DNA from: Bailinhaonella thermotolerans
Lineage (GTDB): Bacteria; Actinomycetota; Actinomycetes; Streptosporangiales; Streptosporangiaceae
Direction of reading: 5' to 3'
DNA length: 64,000 bases
Assembly (NCBI RefSeq): GCF_003594875.1
Contig: NZ_QZEY01000004.1
Span: 248,001-312,000 of the forward strand
A program made the position numbers and the translations under genes. Below the pieces are notes generated by a model. It did no database searches. It was not told where the DNA came from and was given only the letters and a program-made list of their open reading frames with translations. Shown in pieces: positions 16,191 to 24,062 of this stretch. The stretch's first letter is position 1, and the number at the start of each line of letters is the position of its first letter.

Positions 16191-16613
16191 TCAGCCGGCG
16201 TGGCGGTCCACGAGGGAGAGCAGGTCGAGGAGCTGGGCGCGCTGGGACTCCGTGAGCGGGGCGAAGAGGTCCTCGGAGGCCCGGCGGCGGGCGGCGCGGA
16301 CGTTCTGCTGCATCTCGCGGCCCCGGTCGGTCAGCAGGAGGAGGGTGGAGCGGCGGTGGGCCGGGTCGATCTCCCTCCGGACCAGGCCGTGGGCCTCCAG
16401 GGCGTCGACCACGCTGGTCACCGAGCGGGGGACGACGCCGAGGCGGTCGGCCAGGTCCACCATGCGCGGCGGGGTCTCGGCGTGGGCGATCACGCGGAGG
16501 GCGCGCTCCTGGGACGGCGTGATGCCGAGGGGTTCCAGGCGCGCCACGTACGCGCGCCGCATCCGCTTGGTGAGCCGGAGGAACACTTCGGCCAGGTCAG
16601 CTTCGTCCGCCAT
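16191..16613 (-). CDS. MarR-family regulator
   Basis: 140 aa, standard MarR length. The winged helix is clear (MVDLADRLGVVPRSVTSVVDALEAHG, wing REIDPAHRRSTLLLLT), flanked by N- and C-terminal dimerisation helices. It is transcribed away from the ABC exporter with an AT-rich inverted repeat in the 70-bp gap, so it probably represses that exporter and itself in response to a small ligand. The start ATG has no good ribosome binding site, and the operator lies only about 10 nt upstream, so a leaderless or very short-leader transcript is possible. Confidence 0.9.
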   Translation of the reverse strand: MADEADLAEVFLRLTKRMRRAYVARLEPLGITPSQERALRVIAHAETPPRMVDLADRLGVVPRSVTSVVDALEAHGLVRREIDPAHRRSTLLLLTDRGREMQQNVRAARRRASEDLFAPLTESQRAQLLDLLSLVDRHAG

Positions 16614-16622
16614 GGCAGGAGT

Positions 16623-16637
16623 TTATTGCCGGAATAA
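16623..16637. promoter_or_regulatory. Inverted repeat TTATT-N5-AATAA, likely MarR operator
   Basis: TTATT GCCGG AATAA lies in the gap between the divergent MarR and ABC genes, 10 bp from the MarR start. Size and AT-richness suit a MarR dimer. Confidence 0.55.
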
Positions 16638-16683
16638 TTGTGAGCTAGGCTCCGTTTGAGTCAGCATCATCTAAAGGAGGCCC

Positions 16684-18495
16684 ATGGAAGACTCCCCGCC
16701 CGCCGAACTGCGGCGGATCATCCGGCTGTTCCGGCCCTACCGCGCGCGCCTGGCCCTGGTCGGGCTGCTGATCATCGGGTCCACGCTGATCTCGCTGGCC
16801 TCGCCGTTCCTGCTGCGCGAGGTGATCGACGTCGCGCTCCCGCAGGGCCGCGTCGGGCTGCTCGGCGCGCTGGCCCTCGGCATGATCGTCGTCGCGGTCA
16901 CCACGAGCGTGCTCGACGTCTGGCAGACGATGATCGCCTCGACCGTCGGCCAGCGCGTCATGCACGACCTGCGCACGTCGGTGTACGCCCACCTGCAGCG
17001 CATGTCCCTGGCGTTCTTCACCCGCACCAGGACCGGCGAGGTGCAGTCGCGCATCGCCGGCGACATCGGCGGCATGCAGGCCGTCATCACCTCCACCGTC
17101 ACCGCCATCGTCTCCAACAGCACGATGGTGATCGCCTCGCTCGTCGCGATGCTGCTGCTGGACTGGCGGCTCACGCTGGTCTCGCTGCTCCTGCTGCCGG
17201 TGTTCGCCTGGATCAGCCGGAAGGTCGGCGCGGAGCGGCGCCGCATCACCACCGAGCGCCAGCGCAAGATGGCCGCCCTGTCGGCGATGGTCCAGGAGTC
17301 CCTCTCGGTGAGCGGCATCCTGCTCGGCCGCACGATGGGCCGTTCCGACGCCCTCACCGAGCGCTTCGCGCGCGGCTCGGACCAGCTCGCGGAGCTGGAG
17401 GTCCGCTCGGAGATGGCCGGCCGCTGGCGTCAGTCCACGATCCAGATCATCATGGCCGCGCTGCCCGCGCTGATCTACTGGGCCGCCGGGTTCACCGTCG
17501 CCGCCGGGACGCCGCTGGTCTCCATCGGCACGCTGGTCGCGTTCACCGCGCTCCAGCAGGGCATGTTCCGGCCCACGGTCTCGCTGCTGCGGGTCGGCGT
17601 GCAGGTGCAGAGCTCGCTGGCGCTGTTCGCCCGCATCTTCGAGTACCTCGACCTGCCCGTGGACATCCGCGAGCGCCCCGGCGCGGTCGCGCTGTCCGGA
17701 GTGCGCGGCGAGGTGCGGTTCGAGAACGTCTCCTTCGCGTACGGCGACGACGCCCGCACGCTGACCGGTGTGGACCTGACCGTCCCCGCGGGCACGAAGC
17801 TCGCGGTCGTGGGCGCGACCGGGGCCGGGAAGACCTCGCTGAGCTACCTGCCGTCGCGGTTGTACGACGTGACCGAGGGCCGCGTCACCATCGACGGCGT
17901 GGACGTGCGCGACCTGACGTTCGACAGCCTGGCCGAGACGGTCGGCGTCGTGGCGCAGGAGACGTACCTCTTCCACGCCTCCGTCGCCGAGAACCTGCGC
18001 TTCGCCAAGCCTGACGCGACCGACGAGGAACTGGTGGAGGCGGCGAAGGCGGCGCGCATCCACGACCACATCGCCTCCCTGCCCGACGGGTACGACACGG
18101 TCGTCGGGGAGCGCGGGCACCGGTTCTCCGGAGGAGAGAAGCAGCGCATCGCGATCGCGCGCACGCTGCTGCGGGACCCGCCGGTGCTGATCCTGGACGA
18201 GGCGACGAGCGCCCTGGACACCCGCACCGAGAAGCTGGTGCAGCGGGCCCTCGACCGGCTGTCGGCGGGACGCACCACGATCATCGTGGCCCACCGGCTG
18301 TCCACGATCCGCGACGCCGACCAGATCGTCGTGCTGGACCGCGGCCGGGTCGTCGAGCGCGGCACGCACGAGGAGCTCCTGGCCCGCGACGGCCACTACG
18401 CCACGCTGGTCGCCCGCGACGACCCCGCCGTCCCCGCCCGCGTCCCGCTCCCCGCCGCCGCCACCGCCACCGCCACCGCCACCGCCACCGCTTGA
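16684..18495 (+). CDS. ABC exporter, fused permease/ATPase (multidrug type)
   Basis: 603 aa half-transporter: six membrane helices (about 20-305), then an ATPase with Walker A (GATGAGKTS), signature (FSGGEKQRI), Walker B (VLILDEATSALD) and H-loop (IVAHRLSTI). It would dimerise in the membrane and export lipids, peptides or drugs; the substrate is unknown. The ATG is 8-9 nt after a perfect AAAGGAGG. The last codons encode alternating Ala-Thr from five GCCACC hexamers, a slippage-prone tail unlikely to matter for function. Control by the divergent MarR gene is likely. Confidence 0.93.
   Translation: MEDSPPAELRRIIRLFRPYRARLALVGLLIIGSTLISLASPFLLREVIDVALPQGRVGLLGALALGMIVVAVTTSVLDVWQTMIASTVGQRVMHDLRTSVYAHLQRMSLAFFTRTRTGEVQSRIAGDIGGMQAVITSTVTAIVSNSTMVIASLVAMLLLDWRLTLVSLLLLPVFAWISRKVGAERRRITTERQRKMAALSAMVQESLSVSGILLGRTMGRSDALTERFARGSDQLAELEVRSEMAGRWRQSTIQIIMAALPALIYWAAGFTVAAGTPLVSIGTLVAFTALQQGMFRPTVSLLRVGVQVQSSLALFARIFEYLDLPVDIRERPGAVALSGVRGEVRFENVSFAYGDDARTLTGVDLTVPAGTKLAVVGATGAGKTSLSYLPSRLYDVTEGRVTIDGVDVRDLTFDSLAETVGVVAQETYLFHASVAENLRFAKPDATDEELVEAAKAARIHDHIASLPDGYDTVVGERGHRFSGGEKQRIAIARTLLRDPPVLILDEATSALDTRTEKLVQRALDRLSAGRTTIIVAHRLSTIRDADQIVVLDRGRVVERGTHEELLARDGHYATLVARDDPAVPARVPLPAAATATATATATA
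18460..18489 (+). repeat. Five tandem GCCACC hexamers at the 3' end of the ABC gene
   Basis: An exact hexanucleotide microsatellite encoding Ala-Thr repeats, ending 3 nt before the TGA stop. Copy-number change would only lengthen or shorten the tail. Confidence 0.85.
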
Positions 18496-18500
18496 ACCTG

Positions 18501-18534
18501 GCCGTACGGCGTGCCCATGCGCCGGCCGTACGGC
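18501..18534. repeat. Two GCCGTACGGC palindromes between convergent genes
   Basis: Copies at 18501-18510 and 18525-18534, just after the ABC exporter stop. A related truncated copy follows near 18550. Confidence 0.65.
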
Positions 18535-18626
18535 GGGGCCTTCGCGCGGGCCGTACGGAACGCCCGGGTGAGGGGCGCGGCGCACGGCCGGGGGTGGCCG
18601 GCGCGCGTGCGGCGCGGGCGGCCGGG

Positions 18627-19565
18627 TCAGGAGGGGAAGTCGTCCGGTTCGGCCTCGCTGGTCTCGGCCTTGCCGTCGGAAACCGCGTGGAGCGTGATGC
18701 TCCAGGTGTCGTACGCCGTCGCGGTCGTCTTGAAGGGGAAGGGCTCGTCGAACTTCTCGAAAGAGCAGTCGCGGGTGAATCCGCGGTACTTGGGATCCCA
18801 GTCGCCACCAGAGGTGAAGAAGAGGCGGTAATTCCCGTCCGGAATCCCGGTCAGCTTGAATTTCCGCTTCTTGTGCACGTAGAACGTGAACGCCGTTTTC
18901 TTGCCGCGCGTCAGCGTGACGACGGCGTCCTTGGCGTTGCCGTTGTCCACGGTGAGCTCGCCGAGCCCGCGGTTCCCCGGCCTGCGCAGCGCCTGGCCGT
19001 GCGCCAGCCGCCGGTTCTTCTCCTTGGCCGCGGCCGGGACGCGCAGCGGGAGCTCCCGTCCCGCCTTGGCGCCCAGGGCCGCGGCCGCCTTCCGCAGGCC
19101 CGCCGCGGCCTCGGTGCCGCCCAGGCGGCCCAGCGCGGAGGAGGGGGCGCACACCTCCCTGCCGTCGGCGGCCTCGCGCACCGAGGCGATCTCCGTGTGG
19201 TACCGCTGGAGCTCGTCTACCAGGCCGTCGTGCTCGGCCTTGAACTCCTGCGGCGGCGTCACCCCCCGCAGCCGGTCCAGCGCCTGCCCCGCCGCCTTGT
19301 GGGCCTCGCCGAGGCGCCTGGCCACGTTCTTGACCGACCTGGCCCGGGCCACCTCGCCCATCGCGCTCCCGACCGGCTCCCCGGCCGCCGTCAGCGCCTC
19401 CCGGTAGGCCTCCGGCGACAGGGCCGCCTGCCCCGCCTTGCTCGCCTTCTGCCCGCCGCCCTGGCCCCCGCTCCCGGACTTCTCCCCCGGGGTGCAGGCC
19501 CCCAGAAGGGCGACTACCGTGATGGAGGAGACGGAGAGCCTGACAAACCCCGTATTTCGCTTCAT
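18627..19565 (-). CDS. Predicted secreted lipoprotein of unknown function
   Basis: 312 aa from the ATG at 19565. A signal peptide ends in the lipobox LLGAC, then a Gly/Ser/Lys linker, a helical domain (about 40-180; PEAYREALTAAGEPVGSAM, HGLVDELQRYHTEI) and a C-terminal beta-rich domain (about 200-300, TVDNGNAKDAVVTL, FTFYVHKKRKF, YRLFFTSGGDWD) that looks like a small Ig-like or carboxypeptidase-regulatory-like sandwich. It should be a lipid-anchored extracellular protein. I do not recognise a named family; the helical part recalls lipoproteins that bind ligands or partners rather than enzymes. The 36-bp gap to the divergent 125-aa gene suggests shared control. Confidence 0.75.
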   Translation of the reverse strand: MKRNTGFVRLSVSSITVVALLGACTPGEKSGSGGQGGGQKASKAGQAALSPEAYREALTAAGEPVGSAMGEVARARSVKNVARRLGEAHKAAGQALDRLRGVTPPQEFKAEHDGLVDELQRYHTEIASVREAADGREVCAPSSALGRLGGTEAAAGLRKAAAALGAKAGRELPLRVPAAAKEKNRRLAHGQALRRPGNRGLGELTVDNGNAKDAVVTLTRGKKTAFTFYVHKKRKFKLTGIPDGNYRLFFTSGGDWDPKYRGFTRDCSFEKFDEPFPFKTTATAYDTWSITLHAVSDGKAETSEAEPDDFPS

Positions 19566-19601
19566 CCGGCAATGATTAGAGATTGAACTAGGCGGGTCAA
19601 G

Positions 19602-19979
19602 ATGCCACTTAAGGCCAAGGTCCGAGAGCGGGTCCGCCCCTTTCTCCCGCCCGGCGAAGAACTGCACTACCTGTTCCCGGCCACGGCCATGGTGAGCCAC
19701 GGCGGCGGCATGTTCCACACGCTCGTGGCGGTCACGGAAACACGCGTCGTCGTGATCGCCTGCAAATGGCTGACCCGTGACAAACCCGACTCCATCTGGG
19801 CCGCCTATCCGCGCGCGATCCAGCTCGGGCCCGTCGAGATGGGCTCCCTGGGGCCCGCCATCCACATCGGGGACCTCACCCTGGAGGTGGACGAGGAATA
19901 CGTCCCGGTCGTCCGCGCCGCCGACGCCGAGATCTCCCCGGCCGACCACCTGCCCCCCGACCCCCTCCCCGACCTCTGA
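19602..19979 (+). CDS. Small hypothetical protein, possible PH-like fold
   Basis: 125 aa, soluble, starting at ATG 19602 (PLKAKVRERVRPFLPPGEEL). The pattern of an N-terminal helix followed by alternating beta-strands (MFHTLVAVTETRVVVIACK, GPAIHIGDLTLEVDEEY) resembles small bacterial PH-like or lipid-sensing domains, but no family can be named with certainty. It has no membrane segment. It is divergent from the lipoprotein gene with only a 36-bp gap. Confidence 0.6.
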   Translation: MPLKAKVRERVRPFLPPGEELHYLFPATAMVSHGGGMFHTLVAVTETRVVVIACKWLTRDKPDSIWAAYPRAIQLGPVEMGSLGPAIHIGDLTLEVDEEYVPVVRAADAEISPADHLPPDPLPDL

Positions 19980-20038
19980 TCTCTCCCCGGCCGGTGCCCG
20001 TTCCCGGCGGCCGACCCCTTCCCGTTCCGCCCCCGCCC

Positions 20039-20066
20039 GCCGTACGGCTCGCGGGGGCCGTACGGC
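20039..20066. repeat. Two GCCGTACGGC palindromes between convergent genes
   Basis: Copies at 20039-20048 and 20057-20066 between the 125-aa gene and the nitroreductase-like gene, again at facing 3' ends. Confidence 0.65.
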
Positions 20067-20137
20067 GGGCGGCCTGGCGCTCGGGGCCGGCCGGGCGCTC
20101 CGCGGCGACGCCGGCCGAGCGGCGACCGGGAGGCGCG

Positions 20138-20581
20138 TCAGAGGCGTTCGAGGACGACGACCGGGATCTCGCGGCGGCTGCGGGCCTCGTAGGTGCGGTA
20201 GACGGGGGCGAGCTCGACCATCTTGCGCCACAGCCGGGCGCGTTCAGGGCCCTCGGCCGTGCGCGCGCGGGCGCTGAAGCGCTCGCCGAGGATCTGCACG
20301 CGGACCTCGGGGTTCTCCATCACGTTGAGGTACCACGAGGGGTGTGTGCTGGTGATCGCCGAGCCGGAGGCGACCAGGATGTAGCGCCCGGCGTCCTCCC
20401 CGAAGAACAGGCCCGTGCGCAGCAGCCTGCCGCTCGTGCGGCCCCGGACGGTCAGCACGAGGTTGGTCATGCCCCCTTCCAGGTAGCCGTCGCCGCCGTC
20501 GGTGGTGATGTACCGCCGCACGTGCTCGGCGACGGACCTGTCGGGACTGTCCCACACGTCCTCGTCGTCCCAGTCGTCCAC
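20138..20581 (-). CDS. Nitroreductase/F420-dependent oxidoreductase-like protein (DDN family)
   Basis: About 147 aa from the GTG at 20581, chosen because AAGGAGG lies five bases upstream; a longer frame exists without a ribosome binding site. Motifs TNLVLTVRGRTSGRLLRT, YILVASGSA and HPSWYLNV are those of the split beta-barrel deazaflavin-dependent nitroreductase (DDN) family, which uses coenzyme F420 to reduce quinones and other substrates. The physiological substrate is not known. Confidence 0.85.
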   Translation of the reverse strand: MDDWDDEDVWDSPDRSVAEHVRRYITTDGGDGYLEGGMTNLVLTVRGRTSGRLLRTGLFFGEDAGRYILVASGSAITSTHPSWYLNVMENPEVRVQILGERFSARARTAEGPERARLWRKMVELAPVYRTYEARSRREIPVVVLERL

Positions 20582-20882
20582 GCACCCCTCCTTGATCGTT
20601 CCGTACTCCCGGAACAAGCCGCCCGGCGCCGCGGTGATTCCCGGCGCCGGGCGTTCTCACTCCCGATCGGGCGGCGATACCCCCGGCCGGGCGTTTCCGG
20701 GGCGCCCGCCGTACCCGCAGGTCCTGGCGGCGGGGACGGGCCGAGAGACGCGCGGGACGCGCGGGGTTCGGGATATGTAGCCCTGAGGTGAGGTGTCCGG
20801 AGCGGGGAGTGGGGCGTCCCTCTTATGGATTGGCGGTCACGGCCCACCCGGGGGGCAGGCAGCCGCCGGGAGGTGGGCACGC

Positions 20883-21332
20883 ATGAGAGTGAGCACGACC
20901 GACGCCCGAGAATCGACCCGCGCCCGCGGTGCACCCGGCGCGCCCCCCGCGGCGATCTGCGGGCGCGCCTTCCGCGGGCGACTGGAGCAGGTGGCCGAGG
21001 CCCGGCGCTTCGTCGCGGTGCTGCTGGCCGGGACCCGCGTCGCGAGCGCGGCCACCGCGGTGGTCAGCGAGCTCGTCGCCAACGCGATCCGGCACACCCG
21101 CAGCGGCGAACCCGGCGGGCTCCTCGTCCTCCAGGTGACCCGCCATCGCGCCGGGGTCCGCATCGCCGTCGTGGACGAGGGCGGCCCCAAGGCCCCCGCC
21201 CTGCGCGAGCCGTACCCCGACGACCTGGCCGAATCCGGCCGGGGCCTGCTCACCGTCGAGGCGTACGCCACCCGGTGGGACTGGTACGGCGACGCCGACG
21301 GCCGCACGGTCTGGGCCGACCTCACCGCCTGA
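20883..21332 (+). CDS. ATP-binding protein of the anti-sigma/serine kinase (HATPase_c) type
   Basis: 149 aa from the ATG at 20883. The core shows the GHKL N-box (VVSELVANAIRHT), a G1-like IAVVDEGG and a G2-like SGRGLLTVEAYATRW. These single-domain SpoIIAB/RsbW-like proteins are abundant in actinomycetes and phosphorylate anti-anti-sigma factors or sequester sigma factors. No sigma or antagonist gene is adjacent, so its partner is elsewhere. A GGGAGG lies nine bases upstream. The gene ends at a strong two-way hairpin. Confidence 0.88.
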   Translation: MRVSTTDARESTRARGAPGAPPAAICGRAFRGRLEQVAEARRFVAVLLAGTRVASAATAVVSELVANAIRHTRSGEPGGLLVLQVTRHRAGVRIAVVDEGGPKAPALREPYPDDLAESGRGLLTVEAYATRWDWYGDADGRTVWADLTA

Positions 21333-21336
21333 GCGC

Positions 21337-21371
21337 GTCCCCCGGGCGGCGGTCCTCGCCGCCCGGGGGAC
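21337..21371. terminator. Perfect 15-bp hairpin between convergent genes
   Basis: 15-bp arms (21337-21351 and 21357-21371) pair perfectly around the 5-base loop GTCCT, four bases after the stop of the HATPase gene and facing the lipoprotein gene. No T-run follows, as is usual in actinomycetes; it can act on both strands. Confidence 0.8.
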
Positions 21372-21377
21372 GGTCAC

Positions 21378-21400
21378 GGGCCCGCCGCGCGTGCGGGCCC
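21378..21400. terminator. Second hairpin, GGGCCCGC arms
   Basis: 8-bp arms GGGCCCGC / GCGGGCCC with a 7-base loop, immediately beyond the first hairpin and close to the stop of the minus-strand lipoprotein gene. Probably a backup terminator for that gene. Confidence 0.6.
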
Positions 21401-21412
21401 GGCGGGGCCGGA

Positions 21413-22018
21413 TCAGGCGTACTGGAGGTCGGCGCGCGCGACGCGGCCTCCGGCGTAGGTGAAGTCGTAGTGGGCGCGCCAGCCGGAGGAGCCCGCGGGA
21501 GCCCAGTGGACCAGCAGCTTCTGGCCGTCGGGGCGGTTCTCCACGACGGAGAGCACGCGGAGCGTCCCGCCGATCACCTCCGCCGAGGCCCAGCGGCGGA
21601 TCGCGTCCGCGCCGCTGATCGTGCGCGAGACGTCCAGGATCTCGGCGTCCTCGGCGAACGCGCCCACCAGCGCGTCCAGGTCGCCCTTGTTGACGGCGTC
21701 CACGTACGCCAGGGCCTCGCGCCGGGCCCCGCCGCCCTCAGCGGGGGCGGACGCGCCGGTCGCCTCCGGGGACGGGGCCGGCCGGGACGGGGCCGGCCGG
21801 GATGGCGCTGAGTGGGATGGCGCTGAGTGGGACGGGGCCGATCGGGGCTGGTTTGACGGGGGCTGGTTTGACGGGGACTGGGCTGACGGGGACTGGACGC
21901 CCGCCCGCGGGCCGGGCTGGACCGGCCCCGAGCCGCCGCAGGCGGTGAGGGGCCAGACGGCCGCGGCGAGGGCGAGCGCGAGGAGGCCGGCCGGGCGCGG
22001 CGGGGTGCGACGGGTCAC
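21413..22018 (-). CDS. NTF2/SnoaL-like lipoprotein
   Basis: 201 aa from GTG 22018, which overlaps the stop of the aldo/keto reductase (GTGA). Signal peptide with lipobox LTAC, then a Ser/Pro/Ala linker built from short repeated units (SNQPP, SAPSH, SRPAP), then a SnoaL/NTF2-like fold (about 100-200; EALAYVDAVNKGDLDALVGA, FAEDAEILDVSRTISG). Such cone-shaped domains bind hydrophobic ligands or act as isomerases or hydrolases; without recognised catalytic residues the role is open. Translational coupling with the reductase suggests one process. The linker repeats are also visible in the DNA as 15-bp tandems. Confidence 0.8.
   Translation of the reverse strand: MTRRTPPRPAGLLALALAAAVWPLTACGGSGPVQPGPRAGVQSPSAQSPSNQPPSNQPRSAPSHSAPSHSAPSRPAPSRPAPSPEATGASAPAEGGGARREALAYVDAVNKGDLDALVGAFAEDAEILDVSRTISGADAIRRWASAEVIGGTLRVLSVVENRPDGQKLLVHWAPAGSSGWRAHYDFTYAGGRVARADLQYA
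21801..21874 (-). repeat. 15-bp tandem repeats encoding the lipoprotein linker
   Basis: Two exact 15-bp units at 21801-21815 and 21816-21830 and two of a related unit at 21845-21859 and 21860-21874, encoding five-residue Ser/Pro/Ala repeats. Length of the cell-wall-spanning linker may vary between strains. Confidence 0.75.
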
Positions 22019-22983
22019 AGCAGGGTCCCACCGGCGGGCCGGAAACCGGCCAGGGCCTTGTCGAGCAGCGCGAGGGTGTCGGGGTGGAGGTCGAGCGCCC
22101 CGGCCTCGACGTTCTCCGTGATGTGGGCGGGCGTGCGGCTGCCCGGGATGGGGACGACGCGGTCGTGCTGGTGGAGCAGCCAGGCCAGGGCGAGCTGGGC
22201 CGGGGTGACGCCGAGCCGGCCGGCCAGGCGGCGGATCGGGGCGTACCGGTCGTTGTTGGCGGTCAGGTTGCCCGCCGCGAAGCGGGGCGCGTTGTGGCGG
22301 AAGTCGCCGTCGCGCAGCTCGGTCACGGTCCCGGTCAGGAACCCGGCGCCCAGCGGGCTCCAGGCGACCACGCCCGCGCCGGCCTCGTCCGCCGCGGCCA
22401 GCAGGTCGGGGTCGATCGGCCGCCACATGGACCACTCGGTCTGCACGGCGGCGACCGGGTGCACGGCGTGCGCGCGCCGGAGCTGCTCCGCGGTCGCGTT
22501 GGACAGGCCGATGTGGCGGACCAGCCCGTCGGCGACCAGGTCGGCCATCGCGCCCACCGTGTCCTCGATGGGCACGGCCGGGTCGGGGAAGTGCGGGTAG
22601 TACAGGTCGATCGCGTCCACGCCCAGGTTGCGCAGGCTGCGCTCGGCGTACCGCCGTACCAGCCGGGGTTCGGCGTTGACCGCGAGCTTCCCGAACTCGA
22701 AGCCCACGGGGATCTCGCGGGCGCTCTCGCCTTCCGGCACCGCCAGCCCGAACTTGGTGGCCACCACGACGTCGCGGCCCTTGACCGCCGCGCCGACCAG
22801 CCGCTCGTTGTGGGCGCCGTCGCCGTACGCGTCGCTCGTGTCCACGAAGGCCGCGCCCTCGTCGATCGCGTGCCGCAGCGCGGTCAGCGCCCGGTCCTCG
22901 TCGATCTCGCCGTACATGCCGGGGGAGAGCACCATCGCGCCGAAGCCGATGGGCGGGACGTTCAGACCGCCGAGACTCCTCAT
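22015..22983 (-). CDS. Aldo/keto reductase
   Basis: 322 aa TIM-barrel NADPH-dependent oxidoreductase. Catalytic Asp and Tyr lie in FVDTSDAYGDG, Lys in VVATKFG and His in LYYPHFPDP; cofactor-site motifs VPIPGSRTPAHITENV and a C-terminal helix follow. It resembles the AKR13/YakC-like group acting on aldehydes and quinones. It is divergent from a LysR gene whose start codon lies inside a perfect palindrome 50 bp away, so it is very probably LysR-regulated. The downstream lipoprotein overlaps it by 4 nt. Confidence 0.92.
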   Translation of the reverse strand: MRSLGGLNVPPIGFGAMVLSPGMYGEIDEDRALTALRHAIDEGAAFVDTSDAYGDGAHNERLVGAAVKGRDVVVATKFGLAVPEGESAREIPVGFEFGKLAVNAEPRLVRRYAERSLRNLGVDAIDLYYPHFPDPAVPIEDTVGAMADLVADGLVRHIGLSNATAEQLRRAHAVHPVAAVQTEWSMWRPIDPDLLAAADEAGAGVVAWSPLGAGFLTGTVTELRDGDFRHNAPRFAAGNLTANNDRYAPIRRLAGRLGVTPAQLALAWLLHQHDRVVPIPGSRTPAHITENVEAGALDLHPDTLALLDKALAGFRPAGGTLL

Positions 22984-23031
22984 GGCCGAGATACTGGGTC
23001 CCGGGGGTTCCGCCGTCCAAGACCTGTCGCT

Positions 23032-23046
23032 ATAACCGTCGGTTAT
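23032..23046. promoter_or_regulatory. LysR-type operator ATAACC-GTC-GGTTAT
   Basis: A perfect 6-bp inverted repeat with 3-bp centre, equivalent to the LysR pattern ATAAC-N5-GTTAT. Its last two bases are the first two of the LysR ATG (23045). It lies 49 bp from the divergent aldo/keto reductase start. Confidence 0.8.
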
Positions 23047-23944
23047 GGACGTGCACCTGCGGGACCTGCGGTACTTCGCCGAGGTCGCGGCGGAGCTGAG
23101 CTTCACCCGGGCCGCCGAGCGGCTGTTCGTGTCCCAGCCCGCCCTGTCCAAGCAGATCCGGGCCCTGGAGCGGCACCTGGGGTTCGCGCTGTTCGACCGC
23201 GCGCCGTCCGGGGTGGAGCTGACCGCCGCCGGTGCGGCGCTGCTGGCCTCGGCCCGTGACCTGCTGGAACGGTGGGACCAGGGGGTCGCGGCGGCGCGTG
23301 CGGCGCTCCCGGCGGGCACGCTGGTGATCGGCATGCAGACGGCGGTCGGGCGGGACCTGCAGGCGGCGGCGCTGCGCGGGTTCCGGCGCCGCATGCCGGG
23401 GTGGAGGATCTCGCTGCGCCTCGTCGGGTGGGAGGACCCGAGCTGCGGGCTGGCCGACGGCGGAGCGGACGTGGCCTTCGTCTGGCTGCCCGCGCCCGCT
23501 GGCACGGCCACGCGCGTGCTCGCGGTGGAGCGCGTGGTCGTGGCGCTGCCCGAGGACCACCCGCTGTGCGCGCGGGACGAGGTCGGGTACGCCGAGCTGC
23601 TGGGCGAGCCGTTCGTCGCCCTGCCCCGGGCGGCCGGGCCGCTGCGGGACTTCTGGCTGGGCGGCGGGGACGTGCGCGTCGGGGTGGAGGCGGCGACGGC
23701 GGACGAGGTGTTCGAGGCCGTGCTCGGCGGGCTCGGGGTGGCGCTGCTGGCCGAGGGGAACGCGGCCCTCTACTCGCGCCCGGGGATCGTCTGCCGGCCC
23801 GTCTCCGGGCTGCCGCCCGCGGAACTGGCCGTGGCCTGGCGCGCGGGGGACCGGCGCCCTGCGGTCATGGCCTATCTCGACGCGCTGGGACAGGCCGGGC
23901 GGGAGGCGCGGGATCCCGGCCCGGGGGAGAGCGCCGCCGGCTGA
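23045..23944 (+). CDS. LysR-family transcriptional regulator
   Basis: 299 aa. N-terminal winged HTH (LRDLRYFAEVAAELSFTRAA, FVSQPALSKQIRALERHLG), linker helix and periplasmic-binding-like effector domain (TLVIGMQTAVGRDL, VVVALPEDHPL). The ATG at 23045 lies at the edge of the operator palindrome and has no Shine-Dalgarno, which points to a leaderless transcript or to tight autorepression. It is divergent from the aldo/keto reductase, its likely target. The inducer is unknown. Confidence 0.92.
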   Translation: MDVHLRDLRYFAEVAAELSFTRAAERLFVSQPALSKQIRALERHLGFALFDRAPSGVELTAAGAALLASARDLLERWDQGVAAARAALPAGTLVIGMQTAVGRDLQAAALRGFRRRMPGWRISLRLVGWEDPSCGLADGGADVAFVWLPAPAGTATRVLAVERVVVALPEDHPLCARDEVGYAELLGEPFVALPRAAGPLRDFWLGGGDVRVGVEAATADEVFEAVLGGLGVALLAEGNAALYSRPGIVCRPVSGLPPAELAVAWRAGDRRPAVMAYLDALGQAGREARDPGPGESAAG

Positions 23945-24062
23945 GGGAGTTTTCCACAGGCGTCCGGGCCGTCCACAGAACCGGGTTCGGGCACGTGGGA
24001 GGGGGCGGGCGGGTGACAGCGTGGGCGAGTCCCCGTTCGTCACCCCTCGCCCGGAGGCCCCC

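Noticed and set aside
16631-16645. Resemblance to the lac operator (AATTGTGAGC)
   Set aside because: A ten-base match by chance; no LacI gene, and the symmetric site here is TTATT-N5-AATAA beside a MarR gene.
18627-20231. 534-codon extension of the lipoprotein gene
   Set aside because: The signal peptide and lipobox begin at ATG 19565; the upstream part overlaps the opposite-strand 125-aa gene and is low-complexity.
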